The notes under the pieces were generated by a model. The model saw only the letters and a list, made by a program, of their open reading frames with translations, was not told the origin of the DNA and did no database searches. The translations under genes were made by a program, and so were the position numbers. 41,997 bases of DNA. Source: Desulfonatronovibrio sp. Its GTDB lineage: Bacteria > Desulfobacterota > Desulfovibrionia > Desulfovibrionales > Desulfonatronovibrionaceae. Positions 8,456 through 17,674 of this stretch are shown in pieces (the stretch's first letter is position 1; each line of letters begins with the position of its first letter). Location of the stretch: NCBI GenBank assembly GCA_003566455.1, contig PXDF01000165.1, positions 1 to 41,997 of the forward strand, in the 5' to 3' direction.

Positions 8456-9556
8456 ATGAATCAGGAACAAAGTCTACAAGATATCCGGGAACAGATAAGT
8501 GATATTGATGAAAGCATGCTTGATCTTCTGAACAGGCGCGCCGTTCTCAGCCTGAAGGTGGGCCGGATAAAATCCCGTTCCATGGACAGTGTTTTCAAAC
8601 CGTTCCGGGAAAAGGAAGTAATGAACGGGCTGGCGGCAAAAAACAAAGGCCCTATTCCTGAAGAGCACCTCAGAGCTATCTACAGAGAGATTTTTTCATC
8701 ATCAAGAAGCCTTCAGCAGAAACAGAGGGTAGTTTACCTGGGTCCGGAAGGAACCTTTTCCTTTTTTGCCGGGGTTGAATACCTGGGCCAGAGTGCTGAT
8801 TTTTTCTCAAAAAACAGCCTGGAAGATGTATTCAGAGCCGTGGACAACAGAGAAGCCGAGCTTGGCATAATTCCCCTTGAAAATTCTCTTCAGGGCAGCG
8901 TGGGTCAGAGCCTGGATCTTTTTCTCAAATTTGAGGTATTCATCCATGCCGAGGTATTCTGCCGTATCAGTCACGCTCTGCTCACTCAGGAAAAAAAGCT
9001 TTCAGACATTAAAAAGGTTTACTCCCATCCCCAGGCATTGCAGCAGTGTTCCGTCTGGCTTAAAACCAATCTTCCAGGTATCGCCATAATCCCTGATGAC
9101 AGCACAGCTTCAGCGGCAAGACGGGCCGCAGGGGAAAAAGGAACCGCAGCTCTGGGCCATAAAAAACTGGCCGGGATATTTCATCTTGATGTATTTGAAC
9201 AGGGTCTGGAAGATGTTCCAGACAACTGGACAAGGTTTCTGGTAATAGGCAGTTCCCCTCCAGAGGCAGGAAACCGGGAAAAAACCTCTTTGCTGTTCAC
9301 AGTCATGGATAAGCCCGGTTCTCTGGTCACGGCCCTGAATGTGCTGTCCAGAAAGGGAATTAATATGAAAAAGCTTGAATCGAGACCCATGAGGCTGGAA
9401 AAGTGGAGGTATGTGTTTTTCACAGACGTGGAATGCGATCTTACCTCTGAAGAATATACTGATGTACTTAAGGAATTGAGAGAGAGCTGTCATTTTCTGA
9501 GGATCCTGGGCAGCTATCCGCATGGCCCGCAGATCAGTGAATCAGTAAATCGGTAA
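8456..9556 (+). CDS. pheA: Bifunctional chorismate mutase / prephenate dehydratase
   Basis: N-terminal CM (LQDIREQISDIDESMLDLLNRRAVLSLKVGRIK), PDT (VVYLGPEGTFSFFAG...NWTRFLVIG), C-terminal ACT (KPGSLVTALNVLSRKGINMKKLESRP). Confidence 0.95.
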   Translation: MNQEQSLQDIREQISDIDESMLDLLNRRAVLSLKVGRIKSRSMDSVFKPFREKEVMNGLAAKNKGPIPEEHLRAIYREIFSSSRSLQQKQRVVYLGPEGTFSFFAGVEYLGQSADFFSKNSLEDVFRAVDNREAELGIIPLENSLQGSVGQSLDLFLKFEVFIHAEVFCRISHALLTQEKKLSDIKKVYSHPQALQQCSVWLKTNLPGIAIIPDDSTASAARRAAGEKGTAALGHKKLAGIFHLDVFEQGLEDVPDNWTRFLVIGSSPPEAGNREKTSLLFTVMDKPGSLVTALNVLSRKGINMKKLESRPMRLEKWRYVFFTDVECDLTSEEYTDVLKELRESCHFLRILGSYPHGPQISESVNR

Positions 9557-9740
9557 ATCGGTGAGTCGGTAAATCGGTAAATCAGTGAATCAGTAAATCG
9601 GTAAATCAGTGAATCAGTAAATCGGTAAATCAGTGAATCGGTGAGTCGGTAAATCGGTGAGTCGGTAAATCGGTGAGTCGGTAAATCGGTGAGTCGGTAA
9701 ATCGGTGAGTCGGTAAATCAGTGAATCGGTGAATCAGCTA
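9533..9740 (+). repeat. Tandem array of 26 x 8-bp units, consensus RTCRGTRA, overlapping the pheA 3' end
   Basis: Units (A=atcagtga, B=atcagtaa, C=atcggtaa, D=atcggtga, E=gtcggtaa): ABC DEC ABC ABC A DEDEDEDEDE A D + atcagcta. Confidence 0.97.
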
Positions 9741-9891
9741 ATGAATGAAGCGGTTAAGCAAAAGGTCGGTCCGGGGATTTTAGCTTTGTGTACAGGGTTA
9801 GCAGCTGGATGCAGATATGTCTTGAGCTGCCTGCCGGCATGATTTTATTAACCTTGAACTTCCTGAATAAAACAACAGCTGGAAGATAACC

Positions 9892-11241
9892 ATGAAAGAC
9901 AACATTGATCCGGTAATCCTCAAGGCTCCTTCCTCCAAGTCCATGTCCCACCGGGCTCTGCTGGTTGCAGGACTGGCCAGGGGGATATCCAGACTTGGAA
10001 ATATCCTTGTCAGCGATGACCTGAAACATACCAGGATGTGTCTGCAGGCCATGGGAGCTGAAATTGCCGAGTCAGGATCTGATTTGATGGTCACGGGACT
10101 TGGCGGGAAAATCTCTGCCCTTCCGGGCAAAAGAGTCAGGCTGGATGTCGGGGAATCAGGAACAACATGCAGGCTTGTGGCCGCAATTGTGGCGGCAGGA
10201 AGAGGTGAGTTTGAGATTTCAGGACGAGGCCGAATGCATCAGAGGCCGGTTAAAAGTCTTGATCATGCCCTGACACCCCAAGGCGTAAGGTTTCATTACC
10301 TGGGCCTGGACGGATGCCCGCCGCTGGTTATAAGTTCCCAGGGTTTGCCCGGAGGTGAAATAAACATTTCCCTGGACGACAGCAGCCAGTATTTGTCCGG
10401 CATTCTTCTGGCTTCCACCATGGCCGGGGACATCGTTACCATCAATATTTCCGGACAAAAGGTTGTTTCCTGGCCATATGTCAATCTTACCCTTCAGGTT
10501 ATGGAGGAATTCGGATGTGTGCCGGAGATTCATATTTCTGAAAACAGCAGCTGGAAACCGGTAAAGCCTTCAGAGATCAGGCAGGTTGAACCCGGAATGG
10601 CGAGATTCAAAGTCAGCCCCATGATATTTCCGGCCAGGGATTATCAGGTTGAAGGGGATTTTAGTAACGCCTCATATCTTCTGGCTGCCGGGGCAGTTGG
10701 TCAAAAGCCGGTCCTGGTCAGGGGGCTGAATCCTGATTCCCGGCAGGGCGACAGGGCCATTCTGGATATTCTTGCCCAGATGGGGGCCGAAGTAATCATA
10801 AAAGATAAGGAAATTCTGGTTCAAGGGGCGGGTCTCAAAGGAGTTGATCTGGATATGGGTTCCAGTCCCGATCTGGTGCCGACGGTAGCGGTTCTGGCCT
10901 CCTTGGCCCGGGGCAGAACCAGGATATGCAATGTTGCTCACCTTAAAATAAAGGAAAGTGATCGCTTGAGCGGCGTCTTTAATGAAATATCCAGAACCGG
11001 ATGTAATTGTGAACTCCTGGAAGACGGACTTGTAATTGATCCATCCGGAACAGAGGCAGGCAGGAAAATTGAGTTTTCCACATACGATGATCATCGCATG
11101 GCCATGAGCCTCTCTTTATATGAGCTCGCAGGGATTAAGGCTGTTCTGGATAATCCGGGATGTGTGAACAAGTCATTTCCAGGGTTCTGGGATGAGTGGA
11201 AAAAGATAAGAAAGGCCAATAATGTTTCCGGAAATGAGTAA
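9892..11241 (+). CDS. aroA: 3-phosphoshikimate 1-carboxyvinyltransferase
   Basis: APSSKSMSHRALLVAGLARG; DVGESGTTCRLVAAI; LKIKESDRLSG; TYDDHRMAMSLSL. Confidence 0.95.
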   Translation: MKDNIDPVILKAPSSKSMSHRALLVAGLARGISRLGNILVSDDLKHTRMCLQAMGAEIAESGSDLMVTGLGGKISALPGKRVRLDVGESGTTCRLVAAIVAAGRGEFEISGRGRMHQRPVKSLDHALTPQGVRFHYLGLDGCPPLVISSQGLPGGEINISLDDSSQYLSGILLASTMAGDIVTINISGQKVVSWPYVNLTLQVMEEFGCVPEIHISENSSWKPVKPSEIRQVEPGMARFKVSPMIFPARDYQVEGDFSNASYLLAAGAVGQKPVLVRGLNPDSRQGDRAILDILAQMGAEVIIKDKEILVQGAGLKGVDLDMGSSPDLVPTVAVLASLARGRTRICNVAHLKIKESDRLSGVFNEISRTGCNCELLEDGLVIDPSGTEAGRKIEFSTYDDHRMAMSLSLYELAGIKAVLDNPGCVNKSFPGFWDEWKKIRKANNVSGNE

Positions 11242-11998
11242 AATCGTCATAGTCGGGGGGCGCGGCCGCATGGGGAGGATGCTGGAGAAAAGCTTTGCCA
11301 TGGCCGGTGCGGAGATAATCTGTCTTGACCGGCCTTTGCCTGATGAGGAGCTTGAAGCTCTGCTCTCTCCAGCCGTTTTTGTTTTTCTGGCTGTGCCCAT
11401 TTCAGTTTTCAGCACTGTGGTGGATGATGTTGCTCCCAAAATGCCGTCAGGGGCGATCCTTGCAGATATCTGCTCAGTCAAGGTTTCCCCGCTCATGATC
11501 ATGGAAAGGTCATATCCAGGTCCAGTACTTGGCACACACCCCCTTTTCGGCCCTGAACCTGACATTGATGATGAGCTTAAAGTTGCTTTGTGTCCCGGAA
11601 GAAATATCAGCTCTTCTCAAATAACGATGGCTGAAGAATTATTTAAAAGATCAGGCATGCTGACCTTTATTACCAGCGCCCATGAACATGATCAGGCCAT
11701 GGCCTGCATCCAGAGCCTGAATTTTGTGACCACTGTTTCCTATTTTGCCAGTCTGCCCGGTAATCTTGATCTGGAAAAGTACGCTACTCCATCCTTCAGG
11801 CGCAGAGTCGACTCAGCCCGGAAGATGCTCAATGAAGACGCTTTTCTCTTTTCTTCCCTGGCTGAGGATAATCCTTATACCGGTCAGATGATCCGACGCT
11901 TCAAGTCTTTTCTTAACCTGAGCGCTGCCGGAGAACTGGAGCTCTTGCAGGATAAGGCCCTCTGGTGGTGGCGCAATGAGAAGAAACGGGGAGGATAG
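11222..11998 (+). CDS. tyrA: Prephenate dehydrogenase
   Basis: IVIVGGRGRMGRMLEKSFAMAGAEI nucleotide-binding motif; VLGTHPLFGPEPD; C-terminus DKALWWWRNEKKRGG*. Start may be 11222 or 11234. Confidence 0.92.
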   Translation: MFPEMSKIVIVGGRGRMGRMLEKSFAMAGAEIICLDRPLPDEELEALLSPAVFVFLAVPISVFSTVVDDVAPKMPSGAILADICSVKVSPLMIMERSYPGPVLGTHPLFGPEPDIDDELKVALCPGRNISSSQITMAEELFKRSGMLTFITSAHEHDQAMACIQSLNFVTTVSYFASLPGNLDLEKYATPSFRRRVDSARKMLNEDAFLFSSLAEDNPYTGQMIRRFKSFLNLSAAGELELLQDKALWWWRNEKKRGG

Positions 11999-12069
11999 CA
12001 TTGTCTTGGGAAAGATGTTCAGCAGGAATGTAAGGCCGTATCCTCCCCGTGGAGGCTGCGGCCTTTTTT
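11963..12069 (+). promoter_or_regulatory. Candidate trp attenuator using the 3' end of tyrA (Trp-Trp-Trp codons) as leader
   Basis: TGGTGGTGG 11963-11971. Antiterminator ACGGGGAGGATA(11986-11997)/TATCCTCCCCGT(12039-12050), 12 perfect pairs. Competing terminator 12032-12069. Confidence 0.78.
12032..12069 (+). terminator. Intrinsic terminator between tyrA and trpE
   Basis: AAGGCCG(12032-12038)/CGGCCTT(12059-12065) with inner CCTCC(12042-12046)/GGAGG(12051-12055), T6 at 12064-12069. Confidence 0.9.
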
Positions 12070-12105
12070 ATGGCAATTGTGTAAGGAGAAAAAGGAGAAC
12101 ATTGC

Positions 12106-13515
12106 ATGATCAGACTTAAACAAAAGGCAGTCTGTCTGCCCGCGGACACGCAAACCCCGGTGTCACTGTATCTGGGGTTTGTAGGCAGAGAAAAGGGAAT
12201 CCTGCTGGAGAGCTCCGAGGTTGACGGCAGGCTTGGACGCTACAGCCTGCTGGCCTGGGATTTCAGGATGCAGCTGGAATGCAGAGATGGAAAACTTGCT
12301 ATAAAGGTGCTGGATCATCGTCTGGATAAAGTCAGGGAACTGGAGGGCATGGAATTTACTTCCGGTCTTCGCCGGTTGTTGGGCGAACTGGAAATTGAGC
12401 CTGAAGCCGGCTTTGATCTTCCACCCATGACCAGGGCCATTTATGGTTATCTGGGCTACGGGGTGAGCGGTCTTCTTGAGCCCAGTCTTGCTGATCTCCT
12501 TCCACCCGGAGGGGCGGAAGCCCAGCTTGTGCTGCCTGGAAGGATGCTGCTTTTTGATCATCTTCACTACCATTGCTATTACCTTTGTCTGGACAATGAC
12601 GCCTCCCTTCCCAAGTCCAAACCATCCAGGGCCAGATCAGAGTTCAATATCGGAAAGATCACCACTCTGCCTGATCAGGAAAAATATCATGACTGGGTCA
12701 GAAAAACCAAAGAGCTCATCAGGCAGGGAGAGGCTATCCAGGTAGTTCTCTCCACGCGTTTTCAGGCGTCCTTTAAAGGCGATCCCTTTCTTGTGTACCG
12801 TCATCTTCGCAGGATTAATCCTTCTCCGTACACTTTTTTCCTCAAGCTTCAGGACATTACTCTTATGGGTTCTTCCCCGGAACTCATGGTCAAATGCGGG
12901 CAGAATGTGTTGCAGCTCAGGCCCATTGCCGGAACAAGACCCCGGGGTGTTACCGAGAAAGAGGATCAGCTTCTGGCGGATGAACTGTTGAGAGACGAAA
13001 AGGAGCGGGCGGAACACGTTATGCTTGTGGACCTGGGACGCAATGATCTGGGCAGAATAGCAGAGGCCGGCAGTGTTGAAGTGGATAAGTTCATGCAGGT
13101 GGAGCGCTTTTCTCATGTCATGCACCTGACATCATATCTGTCAGCCAGACTGAAGCAGGATATGGATGTGATCGATATACTTAAGGCTTCTTTTCCAGCA
13201 GGAACGGTTTCAGGAGCTCCGAAAATCAGAGCCATGGAATTAATCGGAGAGATGGAGGAAATTCAGCGCGGCCCCTATGCCGGAGCCATCGGCTGGATCG
13301 GCCTGGATCAAGGAGCGGTGAACATGGATACCGGTATTACCATCAGGAGTCTGTGGATAAGAGACGGCAGGATTGAGTGGCAGGCAGGCGCAGGGGTTGT
13401 TTTTGATTCGGTACCTGAAAAAGAATGGCAGGAATGCTCAAACAAAGCCAAGGCTATCCGCAAAGCCCTGACCAGTACAGGAGGCACTGATGATTTTGCT
13501 CATAGACAACTATGA
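12106..13515 (+). CDS. trpE: Anthranilate synthase component I
   Basis: LRPIAGTRPRGVTEKEDQLLADELLRDEKERAEHVMLVDLGRNDLGR; FPAGTVSGAPKIRAMELI. Confidence 0.95.
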   Translation: MIRLKQKAVCLPADTQTPVSLYLGFVGREKGILLESSEVDGRLGRYSLLAWDFRMQLECRDGKLAIKVLDHRLDKVRELEGMEFTSGLRRLLGELEIEPEAGFDLPPMTRAIYGYLGYGVSGLLEPSLADLLPPGGAEAQLVLPGRMLLFDHLHYHCYYLCLDNDASLPKSKPSRARSEFNIGKITTLPDQEKYHDWVRKTKELIRQGEAIQVVLSTRFQASFKGDPFLVYRHLRRINPSPYTFFLKLQDITLMGSSPELMVKCGQNVLQLRPIAGTRPRGVTEKEDQLLADELLRDEKERAEHVMLVDLGRNDLGRIAEAGSVEVDKFMQVERFSHVMHLTSYLSARLKQDMDVIDILKASFPAGTVSGAPKIRAMELIGEMEEIQRGPYAGAIGWIGLDQGAVNMDTGITIRSLWIRDGRIEWQAGAGVVFDSVPEKEWQECSNKAKAIRKALTSTGGTDDFAHRQL

Positions 13516-14065
13516 TTCCTTTACTTTCAACCTGGTTCAGGTGCTTCAAAAAATGGGCGTGGAACCGGTTGTTGTTAGAAACAGCGACTCCTTTATATTT
13601 GAAGCCCTTGAAGGCAACCTGGAGGCGGTAGTCATTTCTCCGGGTCCAGGCAGGCCTGAAAACGCGGGTCTGTGTCTTGGGCTTCTGAACAGGCTGGGAT
13701 CGGAGGTTCCTGTTTTGGGGGTCTGCCTTGGTCATCAGATTTTGGGGTATTTTGCCGGGGCTGAAGTCCGGGTTGCCGACAGGATAATGCATGGCAAAAC
13801 CAGTATGGTTTACCATGATCAGACCGGGGTATACAACAATGTTTCAAATCCCCTTGAAGTCTGCAGGTACCATTCACTGGTGGTTGAGCATGAAAACAAT
13901 CTCAGCTTCAAGGTAACAGCCAGAACTGAAGAGAACGAGGTTATGGGCCTTGAATTTGTTGACCGGCCATGGATAGGAGTACAGTTTCACCCTGAATCAA
14001 TACTCACTCCCATGGGGCCCAGGATTGTTGAAAACTTCATAATTATGGCCGGTGTAAAACAATAG
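13490..14065 (+). CDS. trpG: Anthranilate synthase component II (glutamine amidotransferase)
   Basis: MILLIDNYDSFTFNLVQ; VISPGPGRPENAG; VLGVCLGHQ; GVQFHPESI. Overlaps trpE by 26 nt. Confidence 0.95.
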   Translation: MILLIDNYDSFTFNLVQVLQKMGVEPVVVRNSDSFIFEALEGNLEAVVISPGPGRPENAGLCLGLLNRLGSEVPVLGVCLGHQILGYFAGAEVRVADRIMHGKTSMVYHDQTGVYNNVSNPLEVCRYHSLVVEHENNLSFKVTARTEENEVMGLEFVDRPWIGVQFHPESILTPMGPRIVENFIIMAGVKQ

Positions 14066-14087
14066 ATCTTATAACAGAGGAAACCTC

Positions 14088-15080
14088 ATGAATATCCAGA
14101 AATCATTGAATAAGATATGTGATAAACAGAACCTTGATTACCACGAAAGCAGGGATATTTTCAGGGCTTTGTTTGAAGGCGGCTTGACCGGAGCCCAGAG
14201 CGGGGCTCTGCTTCTTGGTCTGAGGTTCAAAGGCGAGACAGGTGATGAACTTGGAGCCGCTGTAAGCGTGGCCCTGGAAAAGGCCCGGCTGGTTGACAAT
14301 GTCAGAGGAATTCGCATCGATACCTGCGGGACTGGAGGTGACGGGAGGAGCAGCTTCAACTGTTCAACAGCAGTGGCTTTTTTTCTGGCTGATCTTGGCG
14401 TAAAGGTGGTCAAGCACGGCAACCGGGCAGTGTCCAGTTCAAGCGGCAGCGCTGATGTGGTTGAGGCTCTGGGGCTGCCTCTTCTGGATGACCCTTTAAA
14501 GGTTGAACCTGAACTGGCCAGGACAAACTTTGCCTTTCTCTTTGCGCCGCATTTTCATCCAAGTTTTGCGCAAATCGCCCCTCTCCGGAAAGAGCTGGGC
14601 ATAAGAAGCATATTCAATCTGATGGGGCCTCTTCTCAACCCAGCCAGGCCCACTCACCAGGTCCTGGGGGTTCCCTGCACATCTTTCATGCCCATAATGG
14701 CTGATGTCCTGGTCAAGAATAATGTAGTGTCAGCGGCTGTTGTCCATGGGTCCGGTGGTTTTGATGAGCTTTCTCCATGCGGGAACAACAGGGTGATTTT
14801 TGTTCACGAGGGCAGTCTGAAAGAGGAGATAATCGATCCTTCAGAATTCGGGTTTCCCGCATGTCTTCCCGAAGCAATGGTCTGCAGAAACAAGGAGGAA
14901 GCACTGTTGAGGCAGAAAGAAATTCTGCGCGGTGCGGGCAAAGAAGCCATGCAGGACATGGTTGCCCTGAATCTGGGCCTTGGTCTCCACCTGATTGAGC
15001 CCGGCAAAAATTTAAGAAAATGCATGCTTCTGGCCAGAGATATTGTCAGGTCCGGGCTTCAGAATTTAAAGGTCTGCTGA
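14088..15080 (+). CDS. trpD: Anthranilate phosphoribosyltransferase
   Basis: DTCGTGGDGRSSFNCSTAVAF; KHGNRAVSSSSGSADVVEALG; NLMGPLLNPARP. Confidence 0.95.
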   Translation: MNIQKSLNKICDKQNLDYHESRDIFRALFEGGLTGAQSGALLLGLRFKGETGDELGAAVSVALEKARLVDNVRGIRIDTCGTGGDGRSSFNCSTAVAFFLADLGVKVVKHGNRAVSSSSGSADVVEALGLPLLDDPLKVEPELARTNFAFLFAPHFHPSFAQIAPLRKELGIRSIFNLMGPLLNPARPTHQVLGVPCTSFMPIMADVLVKNNVVSAAVVHGSGGFDELSPCGNNRVIFVHEGSLKEEIIDPSEFGFPACLPEAMVCRNKEEALLRQKEILRGAGKEAMQDMVALNLGLGLHLIEPGKNLRKCMLLARDIVRSGLQNLKVC

Positions 15081-15081
15081 T

Positions 15082-15855
15082 ATGAAAAGCCGGATGATTG
15101 AAGAATTCGTCAAGTCCAAACAGGAAGAGATCAACCTGTTGAAACAACTTGAAGCCGGGACAGGGCTTCCCCTTCCTTACCAGGGGCCGAGGCCAGGACT
15201 GAGGCAGGCCCTGACCAGGTCCGGGCCCCGCGTAATCGCTGAATATAAAAGGGCCTCGCCGTCCAGGGGAGTCATAAATTCCGGAATATTTCCCCATGAG
15301 GCGGCGGAAATGTTTGTCAGAGGTGGGGCAGACGCTTTTTCCGTGCTTACGGAAAAAAGGTATTTTCAGGGCGCCATCAGTTTTGTGGATATTTTTGCCG
15401 GAAATGGTCTGCCTGTGCTGCGCAAGGATTTTGTGTTTCATCCTCTGCAGATAATAGAGACAGCCGCGACAATGGCTTCGGCTGTTTTGCTCATTGTCAG
15501 AATTTTCCAGGAACAGGGGCTCTTAATGAGGCTTGTAGAAATGAGCCTTGGATATGACCTGGAGCCAGTAGTGGAAATATTCAGCCGAGAGGAATTGGAG
15601 ACAGCCAGGAAATCCGGGGCCAGAACCATACTTGTCAACAACAGGGATCTGGACACGCTTAGTGTGAATCTGGATGTTTCCAGGAAATTGATCAAAGAAA
15701 AACACAAAAATGAAACCTGGATCTGCGCCAGCGGAATAGAAAATAAATCTCAGGTGGATGAATTATACAGCTCAGGGTTTGATGCCTTTCTTATCGGCAC
15801 CAGCATCATGTCTTCAGGTGATCCTGAGGCAAGGTTAAGGGAGCTGAAAATATGA
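15082..15855 (+). CDS. trpC: Indole-3-glycerol phosphate synthase
   Basis: VIAEYKRASPSRGVIN; SVLTEKRYFQG; LRKDFVFHPLQI; LVNNRDLDTLSV. Confidence 0.95.
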   Translation: MKSRMIEEFVKSKQEEINLLKQLEAGTGLPLPYQGPRPGLRQALTRSGPRVIAEYKRASPSRGVINSGIFPHEAAEMFVRGGADAFSVLTEKRYFQGAISFVDIFAGNGLPVLRKDFVFHPLQIIETAATMASAVLLIVRIFQEQGLLMRLVEMSLGYDLEPVVEIFSREELETARKSGARTILVNNRDLDTLSVNLDVSRKLIKEKHKNETWICASGIENKSQVDELYSSGFDAFLIGTSIMSSGDPEARLRELKI

Positions 15856-16472
15856 GCAGGCTGCTGATCAAGGTCTGTGGACTGACCAGCCTGGAGGATT
15901 TGAAGTTTTGCCGGGATCAGGGCATTGATCTGACCGGCTTTATATTTCATCCTTCAAGTCCCAGGCATGTCAGCCCAAAGCTTGTGGGCTCCTGGGAAAA
16001 GAAAGATGAACTCAGGGTCGGAGTTTTTGTTGAGCATAAACCAGAAGAAATACTCAAGACAATCGACATGGCCGGGCTGGACCTGATCCAGCTTCACGGA
16101 GGGCAGGACCGGGAAACCTGTGACCTGATGGGCGGCGCCCACAGGGTGATCAGAACGTTCTGGCCGGAACGTTTTGAACTGGTCCAGGATTTTATGGCTG
16201 AACTCGATGCATTCAGGCATGTATGCAGGTATTTTCTCTTTGACGCCGGTAAAAACATGGGAGGCCACGGAAGAAGCATAGCCAGCCCCTGGTTGAAACA
16301 GGCGGCAAGCCCAAGGCCCTATCTTCTGGCAGGCGGTCTTGGCCCTGACAATATAGCAGGAGTCCTGAATTCCGGCGCGGCCGGTCTTGATCTCAACTCC
16401 GGTGTTGAAAGCAGTCCAGGTGTGAAGAGCAGGCAGAGAATCATGCGCGTACTAAATATTATCAGGAGATAA
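15852..16472 (+). CDS. trpF: Phosphoribosylanthranilate isomerase
   Basis: [55 protein letters not shown]. Confidence 0.93.
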   Translation: MSRLLIKVCGLTSLEDLKFCRDQGIDLTGFIFHPSSPRHVSPKLVGSWEKKDELRVGVFVEHKPEEILKTIDMAGLDLIQLHGGQDRETCDLMGGAHRVIRTFWPERFELVQDFMAELDAFRHVCRYFLFDAGKNMGGHGRSIASPWLKQAASPRPYLLAGGLGPDNIAGVLNSGAAGLDLNSGVESSPGVKSRQRIMRVLNIIRR

Positions 16473-16474
16473 AA

Positions 16475-17647
16475 ATGAAAAAAGGATATTTTGGTGAATT
16501 CGGGGGACAATTTGTTCCTGAACTTCTGGTTCCTCCCCTGAGGGAGCTTGAAGAAGCCATGCAGGACATCATGGACGATCCAGTATTCAACAGGGATCTG
16601 GACGGGGTGTTCACGGAATTTGTGGGCAGGCCCACCCCCATATGCAGGTGCGCAAACCTGTCCGGCGATCTGGGCTTTGATCTGTGGCTGAAAAGAGAGG
16701 ATCTGGCTCATACCGGCGCGCATAAGATAAATAATACCGTGGGTCAGGCCCTACTGGCCAGGCATATGGGCAAAACCTGCCTTCTGGCCGAGACCGGGGC
16801 GGGACAGCACGGAGTGGCAACAGCCACGGCCGCTTCTGTTCTGGGTCTGGAATGCGTTGTTTTCATGGGCGCTCTGGATGTCAAAAGGCAAAGCCACAAT
16901 GTAAGACGCATGGAGCTTCTGGGGGCAAGGGTGGAGCCTGTGCTAAGCGGCACAAAGACCCTAAAGGACGCCATTAACGCGGCTCTGAGATATTGGATAG
17001 CCCATCAGAAAAACACCCATTACTGTCTGGGTTCTGTTGTTGGACCGCATCCTTTCCCTCTGCTGGTCAGGAAACTGCAGTCTGTTATCGGCCGGGAGGC
17101 AAGAAGCCAGTTTCTGGACAGAACCGGCAGGCTTCCTGACCTGGTGGTGGCCTGCGTGGGCGGCGGCTCCAATGCAATGGGCATCTTTCATCCCTTTGCC
17201 GGTGACAGGGAAGTGCAGCTGGTGGGAGTTGAAGCCGGAGGAGAAGGGAGGCCTGGGTGTTATCATTCAGCAACCCTGTCCAGGGGCAGTTTCGGAGTTC
17301 TGCACGGAACCCGAACCTATCTGCTTCAGACCTCAGAGGGGCAGATTATGCCTTCTCACTCGGTGGCTCCTGGGCTTGATTATCCCGGAGTAGGGCCTGA
17401 ACACGCCTTTTTAAAGGACAGCGGCCGGGCCAGGTATGATGTGGTTTATGACGCAGAGGCCCTTGAAGCCTTTTACCTCCTGTGCCGCAAAGAAGGCATA
17501 ATCCCTGCTCTGGAAAGCTCCCATGCTCTGGCCTGGGTTATTGGCAACCGGGATAAAATCAGGCCGCAAAGCGCGGTGCTTGTGAATCTGTCCGGCAGAG
17601 GGGACAAGGATCTGGATATTGTCCGGGAAATTGAATCCCAGGTTTAG
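16475..17647 (+). CDS. trpB: Tryptophan synthase beta subunit
   Basis: [66 protein letters not shown]. Confidence 0.96.
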   Translation: MKKGYFGEFGGQFVPELLVPPLRELEEAMQDIMDDPVFNRDLDGVFTEFVGRPTPICRCANLSGDLGFDLWLKREDLAHTGAHKINNTVGQALLARHMGKTCLLAETGAGQHGVATATAASVLGLECVVFMGALDVKRQSHNVRRMELLGARVEPVLSGTKTLKDAINAALRYWIAHQKNTHYCLGSVVGPHPFPLLVRKLQSVIGREARSQFLDRTGRLPDLVVACVGGGSNAMGIFHPFAGDREVQLVGVEAGGEGRPGCYHSATLSRGSFGVLHGTRTYLLQTSEGQIMPSHSVAPGLDYPGVGPEHAFLKDSGRARYDVVYDAEALEAFYLLCRKEGIIPALESSHALAWVIGNRDKIRPQSAVLVNLSGRGDKDLDIVREIESQV

Positions 17648-17674
17648 AAAACTCTAAATTTTCAAGGAAGAATA

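Noticed and set aside
9533-9740. CRISPR array
   Set aside because: Contiguous 8-bp units without unique spacers; a tandem repeat, not CRISPR.
12015-12117. ORF starting ATG 12015 (MFSRNVRPYPPRGGCGLFYGNCVRRKRRTLHDQT) as a separate trp leader peptide
   Set aside because: No Trp codons and it runs through the terminator hairpin itself; the WWW codons are in tyrA.
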